Positions 10,548 through 20,900 of a stretch of 24,099 bases of DNA are shown here, one piece after another (the first letter of the stretch is position 1; each line of letters begins with the position of its first letter). The notes under the pieces were generated by a model. It did no database searches, was not told where the DNA came from, and worked only from the letters and a program-made list of their open reading frames with translations. Source of the stretch: Seminavis robusta. Taxonomy: Eukaryota > Bacillariophyta > Bacillariophyceae > Naviculales > Naviculaceae. The stretch is from the NCBI GenBank assembly GCA_903772945.1, contig CAICTM010001701.1, forward strand, positions 1-24,099, read 5' to 3'. The position numbers and the translations under genes are program-made.

Positions 10548-10909
10548 ATGACTTGAACCGGGCCGACTTGATGATGAAGGGACGTCTCTGACAGGACGTG
10601 TGAATCTTGAATTATCAGTGATCGACTTGATGAATGGAATGGGATGGGATAATGAAGGCTTGGCATGATGACTTGAACCGGACCGACTTGATGATGAATC
10701 GACGTCACTGACAGGACATGTGAATCTTGAATTATCATTGTGATCGACTTGATGAATGGGATGGGATAATGAAGACTTTGGGTTGCATGATGACTTGAAC
10801 TGGGCCGACTTGACGATGAATTGACATCTCTGACAGGATGTGTGAATCTTGATGCGTCCGACTTGATGAATGCGATAATGAAGGCTTGGGACTTGGATGA
10901 CTTGTACCG
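10548..10909. repeat. Minisatellite B, ~120 bp period, about 3 copies
   Basis: Units start at 10548 (120 bp), 10668 (122 bp) and 10790 (108 bp), with a 12-bp partial at 10898. Each opens ATGACTTGAACCGG, then GACTTGATGATGAA, CTGACAGGA, TGTGAATCTTGA, GACTTGATGAATG and GATAATGAAG. The third unit has lost a block after TGTGAATCTTGA. The lengths differ by 2 and 14 bp. Minus-strand translation of the units stays open but has no family likeness. Confidence 0.95.
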
Positions 10910-11096
10910 GGCAAACGGACGACGCCAACATCATGGTCAAACAATGGTCAAACAGAAGAACAAACAGCGAGCAAATGGACACTACAGCACTCGTTGCACG
11001 GCTCGACATGGGGAACAGATGATCACAGGGGCAAATGGACGACGCCGACCTCATGGTCAAACAATGGGCAAACAGAAGAACAAGCAAGGCCATACC
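10908..11096. repeat. Minisatellite C, ~122 bp spacing, about 1.5 copies
   Basis: GGGCAAACGGACGACGCCAA at 10908 recurs as GGGCAAATGGACGACGCCGA at 11030. Both are followed by CATGGTCAAACAATGG, then CAAACAGAAGAACAA. The array abuts minisatellite B directly and has almost the same period, although its sequence is different. Confidence 0.85.
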
Positions 11097-11454
11097 TGGA
11101 ATGCGAGACTATTCACACGAGACATCAGACAGTGCCAACATTACCTTGTCGAAAACCCAACGAAAGCTCCCCACATCCGCAAACCACATGAGCAACTATT
11201 GTAGGAGTTAGTACTGGTAGTGTAGAATTACCGAGCACGAGCGAGGACGAACCGAAGGAAGAAGGAAGAGAGCCATCAGCATGAACTGTTCACAAACCTC
11301 AATTGGCTATTTTGGACGCAGACACAAGACCTTTGGCAACTCTTTTTGTGAGCATGAGATCAACAAGCTTTTGGAAGAAGGAGGTAAACCCACCAAAACC
11401 AAAAGCTTCGCCAAAACATCAAAATTGAAATTGAAATTGAAATGCGAGGTGTTT

Positions 11455-11702
11455 TTTTTGAAAGGGTGCGAAAAAAGCTTTCCGAAAACGTTCCGCCCTT
11501 GTTCCGTTTCGCTGTTTTGAAATCAAATTTTCTTTTTGATCCCTAAGCAATCTTTGACGACTGACGGTATGGTACTCTCCATACTTAGAACTGTTTTTTA
11601 ATGGTTCTTTTTTGAAAGGGCGAAACGAAGCTTTCAAAACGTTCCGTCCCTTTTTCCGTTTCGCTGTTTTGAAATCAAACTTTCTTTTTGATCCCTAAGC
11701 AT
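11455..11702. repeat. Dispersed direct repeat of ~95 bp, two copies
   Basis: Copy 1 is at 11455-11549 and copy 2 at 11609-11702, with a ~60-bp unrelated spacer. Shared blocks include GAAAGGG, AAACGTTCCG, CCGTTTCGCTGTTTTGAAAT and CTTTTTGATCCCTAAGCA. Copy 2 also contains the inverted pair GCGAAACG / CGTTTCGC, able to form a stem, while in copy 1 the left arm is degenerate. Repeat identity is plain. Any function is unknown; it may be an old non-autonomous element fragment. Confidence 0.85.
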
Positions 11703-11856
11703 CTTGACTACAAGTACCGTACTATGATACTGTCGTAGTACCTGGTATGCATTTTTAATTAAAATGAATACAAATTCCAAACTGTTCTCATTCCAGCTCT
11801 ATTTAAAATCACAGAAACGTGCCATACACGTACGATTTTGATTTTGAAGCAAAGAA

Positions 11857-12090
11857 ACGTCAGCACAGATAGCTTCCGTCAAAGCTGGATGTGACGTCGT
11901 TCGCACCAAAGTAATGGCGTTTGAAATTGAATTGATGTTCTGTGGTGTGTGTCATACATGTACAGTAGGTACCAGAAAAGACAGGGTGGTAAGTCGTACC
12001 GGTACTGGAGTTAGTGATGTTTCTGTCTTAGCTACTGGCGCTGCCCGCTTGATATGACATGCGTTTACTGGTCTAGGAACGCAATGACGC
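11857..12090 (+). promoter_or_regulatory. TGACGT-type hexamer cluster (bZIP/CRE-like), speculative
   Basis: ACGTCA at 11857-11862, TGACGTC at 11892-11898 and TGACGC at 12085-12090 lie 240-470 bp upstream of the GLTP-like start. These three hexamers are the types described as CO2/cAMP-responsive elements in front of a diatom carbonic anhydrase gene. Single hexamers occur often by chance and the distance from the start codon is large, so this is only a weak regulatory suggestion. Confidence 0.2.
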
Positions 12091-12329
12091 AATGATGCTA
12101 ACACAGGTGCAGTCAGCAAAGAATCGAATCGAATGATTGAATCGAATGCTTTTTGATTGGGTGACTCAGTCCCCTCCATGAATCATCCTGCTACCTCATT
12201 TTTTCGCCTGACTGGACTCGACTTGACTATGCCATAATACTACGGTGGCCTCATCTCCCATCAACCAAACGATAGACAGGTTCACATAAAACAAGAAAAG
12301 CTCCTCTTATTTCAATCTCTCAATCCAAT

Positions 12330-13145
12330 ATGAGAAGCTACCCCCTTTCTACCCTATTACTGGTGCTGCTACTCGCATCGCTGGCTGATGGTACATCCTT
12401 TTGGAGCTCCATTCGCGGAGGTGGATCGGTGGCAACCAGGTCTCGTTCACCACCTCTCGTCATCGCAGAAGATCAAAGACGGAGAGCGACGTCCAACAAT
12501 GAAATTGTGTCAACCAAACTGGAACGTGTTGTTAAGGGCTTCCAGAAAGTGGTTCCCCGAAAAGACATTCATGTTGGCAAGCTCCTGGCTGCGTTCAAAC
12601 AAATGCAGGCATTCTTGCAAGACACTGGAATGAACCAAGCGGCAAATACCTTGTCCACGAACATTGCCAAGATAGAAGATTCACACCGACGAGCACCAGC
12701 ACACGAACGTGAAAACCTATCAGCTCTTCTACGTTATGAAATTGATTCTGGAGTTCATCAATCCCGGGGCCTGGCAGAGAACAGCGCCGCCATGGGAGTG
12801 GTGTGGCTTTGTCGAAACCTAAGCTATCAACGTTCCATGTATCAGCTCATGTTGGAAGCAAACAAGACGCCACTGGAAGCGGCACAACTGGCATTTCAAA
12901 AGGAGTTGCGTCCCCACCTCCACTGGACCGTCGCGAACGTTCTATTGGCGGCCATCAAGAGCCTTACGCCTGCCAACCATTCAGCCTTTTTCTCCAAGAT
13001 TGGAGGCTTCCCGGAAAAGAGCTATGGTCCTGACGAAGAAAGAGCTACGCGTCGAGATGTCCAGCGAATGATCGATCTTTGGCAGCCGATTCTGACGCAC
13101 CTTGGACAGGTGTTTCATGACTTGGAACTGCAGGGGCGGCTGTGA
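12330..13145 (+). CDS. GLTP-fold lipid transfer protein with N-terminal presequence
   Basis: Single exon, 271 residues. Residues 1-23 form a signal peptide (basic start, then LLLVLLLASLA, small residues GTS), followed by F24 and a Ser/Thr/Arg-rich, acid-free stretch to about residue 45. Residues ~75-265 show the all-helical GLTP pattern: N111 and K114 of the D-x3-N-x2-K motif (the Asp position is Thr107), VVWLCRNL with W159 matching the LWLKR-L block, and ELRPHLHW, where the usual YHpW is HLHW so the recognition His is displaced. GLTP proteins shuttle glycolipids or ceramide-1-phosphate between membranes and are usually cytosolic. Here the presequence implies the secretory route or the complex plastid. 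The start is the first ATG and directly precedes the hydrophobic segment. The gene converges on the TBC gene with 442 bp between stops. Confidence 0.75.
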   Translation: MRSYPLSTLLLVLLLASLADGTSFWSSIRGGGSVATRSRSPPLVIAEDQRRRATSNNEIVSTKLERVVKGFQKVVPRKDIHVGKLLAAFKQMQAFLQDTGMNQAANTLSTNIAKIEDSHRRAPAHERENLSALLRYEIDSGVHQSRGLAENSAAMGVVWLCRNLSYQRSMYQLMLEANKTPLEAAQLAFQKELRPHLHWTVANVLLAAIKSLTPANHSAFFSKIGGFPEKSYGPDEERATRRDVQRMIDLWQPILTHLGQVFHDLELQGRL

Positions 13146-13587
13146 CGCTATTTGATTGGATCCGTCTCCAGTAGGACTTGTACATACCAAAACGACGAAC
13201 TTCGAAAAACTGTAACATAAAATGTGAAAGCAAACTTTAGTGCATATTACGGTGTTGCAATCGATGCTCACTATGTAGTAGTAAAATTGGCACGAAAGAC
13301 ACGTAAGGCACCGGTGCAGGCGGAAACACAATGTTCCTGGTATGTCTGATGTGATGAAAAGTGGATGTTTTGGGTCTGAACATCTGCAGGAGACTACCAT
13401 CCAGATAGTTTAGTGAAGCGTTCCTAGCAGCTAGCTACTGTACCAAAGGGTTGCCACGACCTTGACTATAGAAGAGTTTGACTGCATTGCGTCTTTTCCT
13501 CCAACCACTGAACTCCGACAAAGTATTCTGAGTATCCCAACCACTCATACATGGTACACCCTGTACACCCTGCAAATGTTGTTTGGT
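13146..13587. other. Convergent intergenic region (two 3' UTRs)
   Basis: 442 bp between the stop codons of the plus-strand GLTP-like gene and the minus-strand TBC gene. I see no gene or repeat. It presumably contains both 3' untranslated regions. Confidence 0.5.
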
Positions 13588-16111
13588 TCAACGTTGCAGT
13601 AGGATACCTCGAACAGCTTCCACCTCGGCCAGTGCTTCCCAGACAGCATTGGGCACCTTCGTCTTTGTTGCATTGGCTCCTCCATTCTGAAAGGAGTTCA
13701 CGGCTTGAAACTGCTGCTGCTGGTCGGGTGCTCGGGCAACGGACATGACGAAGTCTTGCAGTACAGCACAGCTGTTTCCCAATCGGAATGCCAAAAGCTG
13801 GTTTTCTTGTTGCTGTTGCTGATTCGGATTGCTGTTGTTGGAGATTGCCTGCTGCTGAGTGGGTTGTTGGTGATGAGGCAGATTTAGAGCCGACATGGGA
13901 GCAGCATTTGTGCCGTTCATTCCAGTTCCTTGAACCGCTCCAAATGGGGAGCTGGTTGAAGCTGTAGAGTATCCCTGTTGATGCAGGCGCTGGGGTTGCC
14001 GAGGCTGCATGGGATGAGGTTGCTGTGACAAGCCATACTGTGGAGGTTGCGGATTCAGTGGCGTTTGCCTGACCTTGTATTCGCCAATGCTGTCATCACC
14101 GAACATTGCTGTGTTGACCACCCTCCCATTGTCTGAATAAAGGTGTTGTTCCTGAGGTTGTTGACCAGGCAATGGTTGTGGTTTCAATCCGTTCCAACCC
14201 TCCTCCAACTTCTTCCTCCACGTATCACTGCTCGAAGACAGCCGTTCCACACCCTGTTCTAGACTCTGCTTTACAGCTTGCAAATTAAACAAATCGCCAC
14301 CGATCTTGCCAAGAGCTTGATTCCCTTGGGGTGGCTGTTGATAGTGATGCTGCTGTTGTTGATAGTGATGGCGCGAATGACGATGTTGATGCATATTATG
14401 AGGTTGCTGTTTACCAGCCGACGTAGCATCAACACCTCCCATGGTACCCAGTTCGGGGTGCATTTGCTGGTACTTTTGCATATCCAATAGTAGATTGAGC
14501 TGCTTCACCAAGGGCTCCATATTGTTGAGAGGAGGCATATTCATGAGTGAGTCCATGACCCGATGATGATGGGCCTCAGGACTGACATCGGGCTTGAGCA
14601 ATTCATCCTGGCACATCAAGATACGGCTGGCCGCCGTGGTCTCCAACAGCGCCATCCATTCCCATCTTGAACCATTTAACGAACGAGGAGATGAGGCTAA
14701 CGGTTGCAAGAAGAACCAACAATCCAATTCTCCTCTCGAACTTACCCCTCCGACACCAGTTCAACAAAGACATCCCAAAGAATAATCACATTAGAGGCGC
14801 CCACGACCTCTCTAGAGTACAAGAGCCGGATCCACTTAGTGCAGTACCTGTATTATCGGGAAATTTGGCGCAGTTAGGGAATCTCAGCGGAAGCTCAAAC
14901 CAAAGGAACCGAGGAAACCGGTCAAACAGGTATGACTTACAACTGGGGTGGTACCGACAGAGATTTCAACAGGGGGCATAGTCGGTCGGGGCGTCCCTGG
15001 TGCTGATAGTATTGTTGAATTTTGGACAATATAGAATGTGACATGTCCTCTAGCGGCCGTGAATTGGAAGCCACCTTGACATCAAAGGCCTGTCGGACAT
15101 GCCCGAGAATGGATCGGAGCATGGTGTAGGCAGCCGGTCTGTCAAAGACTAGCGCCAGAAGCTCAGATTGATCCCCAGGGCCACTGAAAAGCATTTGCCG
15201 TTGTCGATCAATGACTAGGACCAGCCATAGATAGGATGCAACTTCATGCATCCCCTGTCTGTATCCAATGTGAGGGTTCTCTTGTGAGAAAATGTACAGC
15301 ATCTCTCGTAGTGCCTCAATCCATGCTTGCTGCTGTTCAGGTGTATCCCAAGTCGTGGTAATGCTGAAACCCCCTTCTACAACCTCCGTGACAGAGGGTT
15401 TCGGTAATCGATGAAGATCCTTGTCAATGATACTGAGCTGTGGCAAATGAATCGAAAATGCAGTCAGTTTGGCAGTCTGACTTGGTTCAATCCACTCCAC
15501 ATCAACCCGATGAACCAAAATTGTTTCCATGTACGTACCGCCTCTCGATCTAATTTCTTTGCTCCATCTGCATCGACGTCGTCTTCTATTACCTTGCCCC
15601 CTGGATCCGAGAGTCCTCGGTTCCGCCGTGCTTTTTCCTTTCGATAGGCCAGATCCAGTTCTTGTCTTCGAACTTCCTGCGCTTGCTGCTCCATCATCAT
15701 TGCCGTCAGAGGATCAAAAAAATCCAAAGAAGAATCTGGAGCCGTAGGTGGGGGTTTGTTCGCTTCGGGTGTCTCAATAGGGTCATCACCAGTGGTTTTG
15801 GTGGAATTAGCAGCAGGAGCGATCGGAGCGTCCGTTTCGTTCAAATGAGGTGTGTACAATTCTTTCAGCCGTGCATAGTTGGACACTTCTTCCTGTAACA
15901 ACTGATTGTTGAATTGAATAACATCTTCCAATTGCAAAATTGCCGTGTTCTGACTGGGAGACTTGATCAAACCCAACAACAAGCGCCAAGTCACGGACCG
16001 TGGCAGCTTCGAGAAGTTCGCCTTGACGGAAACATCAAACTGAGAAGGACCCGCTGTATCTGAAGGCTGAGCCATCGGATGATGAGCTTGTGGCAGCGCT
16101 GAAGACGCCAT
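13588..16111 (-). CDS. TBC1D5-like Rab GTPase-activating protein (4 exons)
   Basis: Exons 16111-15539, 15437-14941, 14847-14746 and 14665-13588 join in frame through introns of 101, 93 and 80 bp with GT...AG ends (acceptors CAG, CAG, AAG), giving 749 residues. The TBC domain begins near residue 33 with LPRSVTWRLLLGLI. DPLT at ~140 precedes the catalytic half, as in TBC1D5. The dual-finger motifs are present: I195-D-K-D198-L-H-R201 (IxxDxxR) and Y250-R-Q252 in GYRQGMHEV. Exon 3 supplies YCTKWIRLLYSREV and the LWD motif (NVIILWDVFVE) of the C-terminal half. About 200 Gln/His/Pro-rich residues follow (TBC tail). Known for the family: stimulates Rab GTP hydrolysis, and TBC1D5 acts on Rab7 with retromer in endosome traffic. 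The TBC1D5 subgroup is inferred from the insert and motif spacing. Confidence 0.9.
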
Positions 16112-16684
16112 TATTATGGATCACCAATATCCTCAACTGATGTCCGGATAGAACTGAAGAAAGGACCACTAGACACAAAAAAAAGATTTTCCGCCTTCCG
16201 ACACCGGAAAAGGACTGTGAGCGTCACTCCTGAAACTCTTTCAAGCGAGCTCTTTCTGTAGATCTCAGTATCGCAGTCTCCCTACTAGCTAGGGCACTGA
16301 TCCTATCACCTCGTAATAGCTAGAATATTAGACTGAATCTTCCGCCAAAGAGCCGCCGAAGATTGATGGCCATGGTCCAAGATTGCGTCTCCGTGGAGTA
16401 GAAACGTGCATTAGGGTTCAAGGTTTTTGCAAACCTCACTCAGAAGAATGCTGTATCAGGTAAGGACGGCGGTGCAGAAGCAAATACAGGGTTGAAGTGG
16501 GTGGTGTGCCTCTCTAATCCTCAAGAGCTTCATCGTTTATGGTACGCTCATCTTAGTTAGAATGATTCATTCAATCTATCTAGAAATTCAGCCCAAAAGG
16601 CGAGCTGCAAAGGGGCTGCTGCTACATCCAGTAGCAACATGTCCTACCGGTACCGGTACACCATCCTTGTTCATCGGTCACGGT
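16112..16684. other. Gene-free stretch upstream of the TBC gene
   Basis: 573 bp holding the presumed promoter and 5' untranslated region of the minus-strand TBC gene and the 3' flank of the Cys-rich pseudogene. Two overlapping TACCGGTA palindromes occur at 16645-16658. No coding sequence is recognised; a 113-residue plus-strand frame (16562-16903) is the antisense of the pseudogene tail. Confidence 0.5.
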
Positions 16685-17824
16685 TCAGTCTTCGGAGCCG
16701 CCCTGCTGTTCTGCATTGTCACGAATGGCAAATTCGACCTTGTCATGACATCGACAAACCTGGAACTCACGGTCACATATCGTACGTACAAGTACCTTTC
16801 TGGCAAACTGAGCAAGCCGTGGAAAACTTGGTGCATTGAGGACAAGTCGCTCACGTTCTGGAACGAGGTATACCCTCTTTGCAGACAATCAATGTCGTTG
16901 TAGTGACAAGCATGCCACTCCGAAGGGAAGCAATGTCGAAGACAGTGCAGCAGCCCACACACCTGACAAGTGCAAAACTTTCGCGGACCATCTTGGCTGG
17001 GCTTGCCATACCAGTGGACGTCGCGAGCGCAAACAGAAGAACATTTTGCAGGTTCCCGGCAATTGAAGCAATAGTATGTAGTTCTCACACTCATGACAAT
17101 TGAAACCATCCTTGCATTCCTCCGGCCATGGGTTGACGCACCGCCAGCATCCGAGGTCAATGCGGCAACTAGCACACTTCCGAGGTCCCATGCAAGGAAA
17201 CCCAAAACACTTCATACAGCTATCTCAACCAATGCTGGGCTTGCAGCTACAGGAATGCCTTCCGCAAGGTTTGAAGACTCTTTGATTCTGGGTATGCAGA
17301 GACAGCAAGCCTTGTTTGGGCAGCGCATCCCAATCGTCCTCGTTCTAGCTTGCATCGTTCGCAGAATACTTCCTTGCAGCGATTGCACTGTAACCCCAAT
17401 TTAGAGATACAGCGCACACAGCTAACGCCACTGAGACAATCAGCGCCGCGACCAGCGAACTCTTTCTCTTTGTGCTTGAAGTGAGCAGCACAGGACAATG
17501 CATTGCACGTGTAGAAGGCTTTTTCATCACCATCGCCATCATCATCATCAAAGCAGGGCTCACAAAAAAATTGGTTCAGACAGCTGTCTGAACAGAAGAT
17601 TGAAGTCTAGGAATGTTGCATATGGAGCACCGGATTTGACCCTCCGCACTCTATCATTTTCGGCTTCTTACTGGCAACGTCATTGGTGTCGTCAATGGCG
17701 GCCACTTCTAGTTCAAGCCCTTTTCGAAGATCCTCTTGGCACTCAAGAATACTTCCGGGGGGTTTAGAGTCGGTGGGTTATCTACGGAAGCCAGCGAGGG
17801 CATGCTCAAGAGGACAAGGTTCAT
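16685..17824 (-). pseudogene. Cysteine-rich zinc-binding-type protein, broken by frameshifts and stops
   Basis: Reading the minus strand in shifting frames gives nearly continuous Cys-rich sequence: an N-terminal part from the ATG at 17824, then FCSDSCLNQFFCEPCFDDDD, SCVRCISKLGLQCNRCKEVF, MRCPNKACCLCIP, CMKCFGFPCMGPRKC, CWRCVNPWPEECKDGFNCHE, CFNCREPAKCSS, KFCTCQVCGLLHCLRHC, and a final stretch to the TGA at 16685-16687. Dense C-x2-C pairs point to zinc-chelating fingers. In-frame TAG at 17607-17609 and TGA at 17225-17227, plus frame changes near 17780, 17370, 17300, 17075 and 16860, break it. None of these fit an intron, because the frame jumps are 1-2 bases within continuous coding-like sequence. 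The specific finger family is not recognised. A sequencing or assembly error could mimic some lesions, but not all. Confidence 0.65.
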
Positions 17825-17962
17825 TTGGTGTACCGGTATGATTGCAAGGCAACCTCATTATGACGCTACCGGTAGCTACTATTCAACGACTGCATTCTTC
17901 CCCTTTGAAAAATCCTCTCGCTGTGTCTCTATATCTTTAGGATTGTTCGCACCGCTGCCTTC

Positions 17963-20900
17963 TTAGAACGGAGACATCAAGTTGGGGCTGCTGTAGTGTA
18001 GAAGGTTTGACTTGTCGCTCCCACTTTCAAAGCCGCTGCTTCCATCTTTGTGATGATTCTTATGAAGACCGCCACGGCCGCCATTATGTCGACGAATGCG
18101 CGAACCTGTAACGAAGGAGGATTGGCGAATCATGGATTCTCGGAATCCTCGACCGGGCAAACTGGGCTTGAAGCCTCCTGCTCCAAATCTAGAGTCCTCG
18201 TCCATACTTTTGCTTCGACCGATTGGATTCTTGGCCTTGTGAGCAGGGCGGGTGGGCGAGAACGACGAGGAAAGTCCTGCTGAACCAAGTAGTTCGCCCC
18301 GACGAGGCGACATCTGTCGTCGGAAACGATCTCGACGAGACGACCCTTGGCTGACAAGACCGGGCCTATCGCCAGCGTTGCGACTCCACGTTGTTTCTTG
18401 GTTCGTACCACGACTCCAGTTCGTCACGGATCCCATCATATTTTTGGGTGCATCTCGAATGGAATTTGTCATTGTATCCATCATATTCTTGGGCGCATCT
18501 CGCAGGGAAGACATGAGATTCGAGGATGAAATGGACTTGAACTTGGATCCTGGCATGGCCATGGACATTAGCTTCGATGAAGATGATGCTTTCTTGATTG
18601 TCTTGGCACTTTGTTGTGGGTCTTGCATCTGCCTTTCGGACTTCATTTTGGCCAAGAGTGCGGCATTTCGTCGGGGAGTTGGAGACACAGATCGAGCAGA
18701 TTGAGCTTTTTTGAGCTGTTCTCGCTTTGTGAACCGGTCGTATTCCGAACCGAGCATATCGCACGAGAGCTGTCGCCCTTTCGCCCCTGAGCGTGCTCGC
18801 GAAATCTCAGTGGCGTTGCTGTTGGTAGAGTCCCGCAGATCTGCATTCACCAGATCCCTGTTACTCGCTTGCTTCCGATGCTTTTTGAATGACGAATTTT
18901 GTTTGATCAATTGATCCCTTCTTTGTTTCTTCATCTCTTCGTCGTCCAAACCCATACTGGAATCGCTGGAATTGCACCTCGAGATGGAATTGCTCGAGCC
19001 ATTCATTAGACCCACTCCCGATGGCTGTTTTCGAAAGGCAAAACGCAAGTTGAATTCGCCACTGCTGTTGCTATCATTGCCGTTGTTCAAAAAAACATTC
19101 CGATTGCGATCACTGGTGAAACTGCGATTCATCTTGTCTTCGTCGTTGCTTCGGGTGCGCCTCAAGTGAGTTGTGGAACGGTTGAGGCGATCTCCTCCAC
19201 CCGAATGATGACGTCGTAGATTGTTGGCAGACTGCCGAGATGGCAACGGATCATCCCCAGTCGTACGATACCGTCGGAGATTGGTAGAAGCTGGGGGCGG
19301 TGGAAGGGGTCCCGGTTCACTAGCACGCTTCTCTTCCTCGTGAATTTCGTCCACGGAAATTGATGCGTCATCGTCGGCATCATTCTCTTCTTGTTGCTGT
19401 TGTTGCAGCAAATCTGGAACGTCCTCATTCTTTGCACTACTACTATTTGCAGAAGATCGAGACCTGCCACCTCTCTTGTTGTTGCTCGAAGAATCATCCA
19501 GCGGCGATCGTGCTGGTTGCATCGATTTGGGCAAAAAAAGGAGATCCTCTTCCTCATCGTCGTCCTCGTCTTCTTTGATTCCTAGTGCTGTAGACGCTGC
19601 TGCCTTGTTTGACACTCTCATTTTTCTGGAAGCAGCCGACGAACGTTGCTTGTTGTTTCCAGTAGTAGGCGAAGCACCCGAGTTTCGTTGCTTCGTGGGG
19701 GAAGACGCCAACGTTCGCGGCTTGGTCGGGGAAGATCCAGGAGTATTATTGGATTGCTGTTGCTGTTGTGATCGTCGAGAATGGTTCTTTTCCATTTCAT
19801 TATTATTATTACTCACGACCGACGACATGTCCGACATGGGTTCCCAATGAGACGAGAAGGAAGAAGACAGCGAATTGTCAAAATCTCCATCCCACGACGG
19901 CAACCCCGCCAGTGATCCCTTCAAATGATGACTCCCATTTCTTTTATTCTTGTCCCCTGACGTTCTGCGAAACGACAAGCTCCCAACACTGGCGACGCTG
20001 ACATCATCACCGACGGAAGCATCCATGTTGCTATTGTGACTGCCATTTCGTTGTTGTTGAAGTTGCTGGTCCTCGTCCTCATCATGACTGTCGTCTTTCA
20101 AATAAGAAGCGTTGGAAAGGACACTGACATTGCTGTCTCTTGGTTGTTGTTGCTCCAATGACACTAGTTTGGGTGGAACCACCAACGTGTTGGCCAATGC
20201 AGACATGCTGCGATAGAGTCGTTCTTGATTCAATGGCTGCACGTGATTGGGCATTTGAGCTTCCTTGTCCAAGCGTGAAAAGAAATCATCGGCGGGTTGT
20301 TCTTCTTCTTGTGGTTCTTGTTGTCGACGCCGGCTGTTGCCGTCATTACTACTACTATTATCCATGCGACTGCTACTCCCAAAGACATCTCCCAATCGCA
20401 TGGATTCGTCGTCCATGAGCGCTGGCGATGTAGCCAATCCATTTTTCCTTTGTTGGGGACTAATCATGATCGATTTTTTGCGTTGTTCTGCCAGTTTGGG
20501 ACTGACATTCTTTCTCTTGGGAGACAGGGAAGCTCTTCGGGCAATGGCAATGGTCTGATGATTGTGTTGCTGCCTTCCACGTTGATCATTGTCATCATCA
20601 TAACTATTATTCCCACCAAAGGAGGGTGTAAATTCAAACTCTGTCCCTTGTAAATGACTGGAACTGGTTCCCAATGGTTTGGTCAAGAATGACTTGCGTA
20701 GGAGATTGGAGCAGCTACTGCTCTCTTGCTGTTGTGGCTGCTGATGTTGTATTCGTCGTCTCCCTCTTCGGGTATTCGAAGACGCATGCTGTGAAGCAAT
20801 CGATTGACGGGTTTTCTCTTCTTCTTTTTCCCAGTCCAACGTGGAATTTAATACGTGCCAATCTACCACTTCTCGTGCACTTTGCGATCGTGACATGCCC

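Larger units (their letters stand above)
11101..12329. other. Gene-free upstream region of the GLTP-like gene
   Basis: About 1.2 kb without recognisable coding sequence. It contains a GAAATT iteration near 11425, a duplicated ~95-bp segment (11455-11702), an AT-rich patch near 11750-11810, one TACCGGTA at 11997-12004 and the TGACGT-type hexamers listed separately. The last few hundred bases should hold the promoter and 5' untranslated region of the gene starting at 12330. Confidence 0.5.

Noticed and set aside
10350..11093. 247-residue minus-strand repeat protein across minisatellites B and C
   Set aside because: It is made almost only of non-coding-type tandem repeats with units of 120, 122 and 108 bp, so the units are not read in one constant frame; no family likeness.
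16562..16903. 113-residue plus-strand frame
   Set aside because: Overlaps the 3' end of the Cys-rich pseudogene in antisense and shows no recognisable motif.
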